Positions 63,187 to 64,000 of a stretch of DNA of 64,000 bases are shown piece by piece (position 1 is the stretch's first letter; each line of letters begins with the position of its first letter). The stretch comes from Peristeroidobacter soli (GTDB lineage: Bacteria > Pseudomonadota > Gammaproteobacteria > Steroidobacterales > Steroidobacteraceae): contig NZ_RYEV01000008.1 of the NCBI RefSeq assembly GCF_004138485.1, positions 248,001 through 312,000 of the forward strand. Direction: 5' to 3'. Position numbers and translations under genes: made by a program. The notes under the pieces are model-generated. The model saw only the letters and a program-made list of their open reading frames with translations. It had not been told where the DNA came from and made no database searches.

Positions 63187-63846
63187 TTGAGTAACGATTC
63201 CAAGCAAGGCGCCACGCCGCCACTGGTCGTGCTGGTCCATGGATTGTGGATGTCGGGCTTCGAGTTGCGGGTGCTGAAACACCGGCTCGAAGCGGAGGGG
63301 CAGTTTCGTGCCCACGCGTTTTCCTATCCATCGCTGACTGGGACCATGAACGACCACGTGCGTTCCCTCGTGGATTTCGCGCATGAGCAGAAGGTGCCGG
63401 AGTTGCATTTCATCGGGCACAGCCTCGGCGGGCTGGTGATTCTGCGGGCGTTACAACTGACCGACGATCTGCCGCCGGGCCGGGCGGTGCTGTTGGGCAC
63501 GCCGCTGCAAGGGTCGAAGGCGGCACAGGGGGTTGCGCGCATTCTGCCGTTTGGTAAAGCGATTCTTGGGGCGGCGGTGAATGCGGAGTGCGTGGAATTC
63601 GAGCCGCGCGAGTGGCGAGGGCATCGAGACGTTGGTGTGATCGCGGGGTCGATGGGCTTGGGGTTGGGGCGATTGTTCGCGGACCTGAACGCGGATCATG
63701 ACGGCACGGTGCTGGTGGAAGAGACCTTGCTGCCGGGAGCGAAAGATCACATCACGTTGTCGACGTCGCACACCGGGATGCTGTTTTCCGCCGAGGTGGC
63801 GGAGCAAGCAGGGTGGTTCCTGCGAACAGGGTCGTTCCGGCGCTAA
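63187..63846 (+). CDS. Alpha/beta hydrolase (lipase/esterase-like)
   Basis: About 219 residues from a TTG at 63187 (LSNDSKQGATPPLVVLVHGL); a GTG at 63106 would add a cysteine-rich leader. The oxyanion-hole motif is VVLVHGLWMSG, the nucleophile elbow FIGHSLGGLVIL (GHSLG serine), and a late DHITLSTSHTGM holds the likely His. VLLGTPLQGSKAA is typical of the PGAP1/lipase-type subgroup. It runs opposite to the catabolic cluster, with a 92-bp gap to the first DUF1080 start. Substrate unknown. Confidence 0.82.
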   Translation: MSNDSKQGATPPLVVLVHGLWMSGFELRVLKHRLEAEGQFRAHAFSYPSLTGTMNDHVRSLVDFAHEQKVPELHFIGHSLGGLVILRALQLTDDLPPGRAVLLGTPLQGSKAAQGVARILPFGKAILGAAVNAECVEFEPREWRGHRDVGVIAGSMGLGLGRLFADLNADHDGTVLVEETLLPGAKDHITLSTSHTGMLFSAEVAEQAGWFLRTGSFRR

Positions 63847-63950
63847 CGTTTCTTGATAGCGCCGCGTTTAGCGGCTACCGCCGCGCAGGCGACGTGCGCT
63901 ATCGCGCCGTCGCTCGAACGCCGCGAGCGCTAACGCGCCGCAGCTGCTTA

Positions 63951-64000
63951 AATAAGCCGGCGCGTGCTAATAAGCCGGCGTGCGCTAATAATCCGGCGTG
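63951..64000 (+). repeat. Short tandem repeat, 18-bp unit
   Basis: Two full 18-bp units (AATAAGCCGGCGCGTGCT and AATAAGCCGGCGTGCGCT) are followed by 14 bases of a third (AATAATCCGGCGTG), cut by the window edge. The 104 bases before it (63847-63950) are GC-rich and hold no gene. Confidence 0.75.

Overview
This 64 kb window is high-GC chromosomal DNA from a gammaproteobacterium. The gene orders pilB-pilC-pilD-coaE, pilS-pilR beside sucCD, and bamD / rluD-pgeF-clpB are typical of the Xanthomonas/Pseudomonas side of the class. Together with the catabolic genes, a Steroidobacter-like (Nevskiales/Steroidobacteraceae) origin is my inference. No rRNA, tRNA or CRISPR array was seen.

Layout. 1-3.4 kb: end of an osmoprotectant-type ABC permease, a DUF72 protein, a FadL-like porin and coaE. 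3.4-16.7 kb: type IV pilus block on the minus strand (pilD, pilC, pilB, pilA, then pilR-pilS). It is interrupted by a membrane glycosylation block: an STT3/AglB-like GT-C protein next to pilA, a GT87 protein, and a coupled GT2-GtrA-methyltransferase operon. A near-perfect sigma-54 promoter sits before pilA, matching the PilS-PilR pair nearby. 16.8-20.9 kb: sucC, sucD (with an unusual 90-residue lysine/alanine tail) and nadE.

20.9-41.4 kb: a 20.5 kb accessory region between the convergent 3' ends of nadE and bamD. The left half has a MauG-type dihaem protein, a secreted YD/IPT/PPC-repeat protein, a Kelch-RHS polymorphic toxin and a likely immunity gene. The right half has a Sel1 protein, a 2189-residue two-partner-secretion adhesin with its TpsB transporter, and an autotransporter remnant. 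In the middle lie a 57-bp relic of the bamD 3' end and a 58-bp relic of the nadE 3' end. The order is nadE, island 1, bamD relic, nadE relic, island 2, bamD. The simplest reading is two alleles of one nadE-bamD insertion hot spot joined in tandem.

41.4-50.6 kb: core genes bamD, rluD, pgeF (with a 78-residue low-complexity insertion), a ZIP metal transporter, clpB (with a heat-shock-type promoter), fmdB and aspS. 50.6-54.6 kb: small accessory genes (Nudix, lipoprotein, SDR, DUF1801, a DUF2199 fragment, an AcvB/VirJ-like hydrolase). 54.6-63.1 kb: an eight-gene minus-strand cluster (gluconate-dehydrogenase-subunit-3-like protein, GMC oxidoreductase, LacI regulator, NupG-like MFS permease, two DUF1080 proteins, a sugar-phosphate isomerase/epimerase, a Gfo/Idh/MocA dehydrogenase). 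It looks like an oxidative (3-keto) glycoside breakdown pathway, with a LacI-type operator before the permease. The window ends with an alpha/beta hydrolase and a short tandem repeat.
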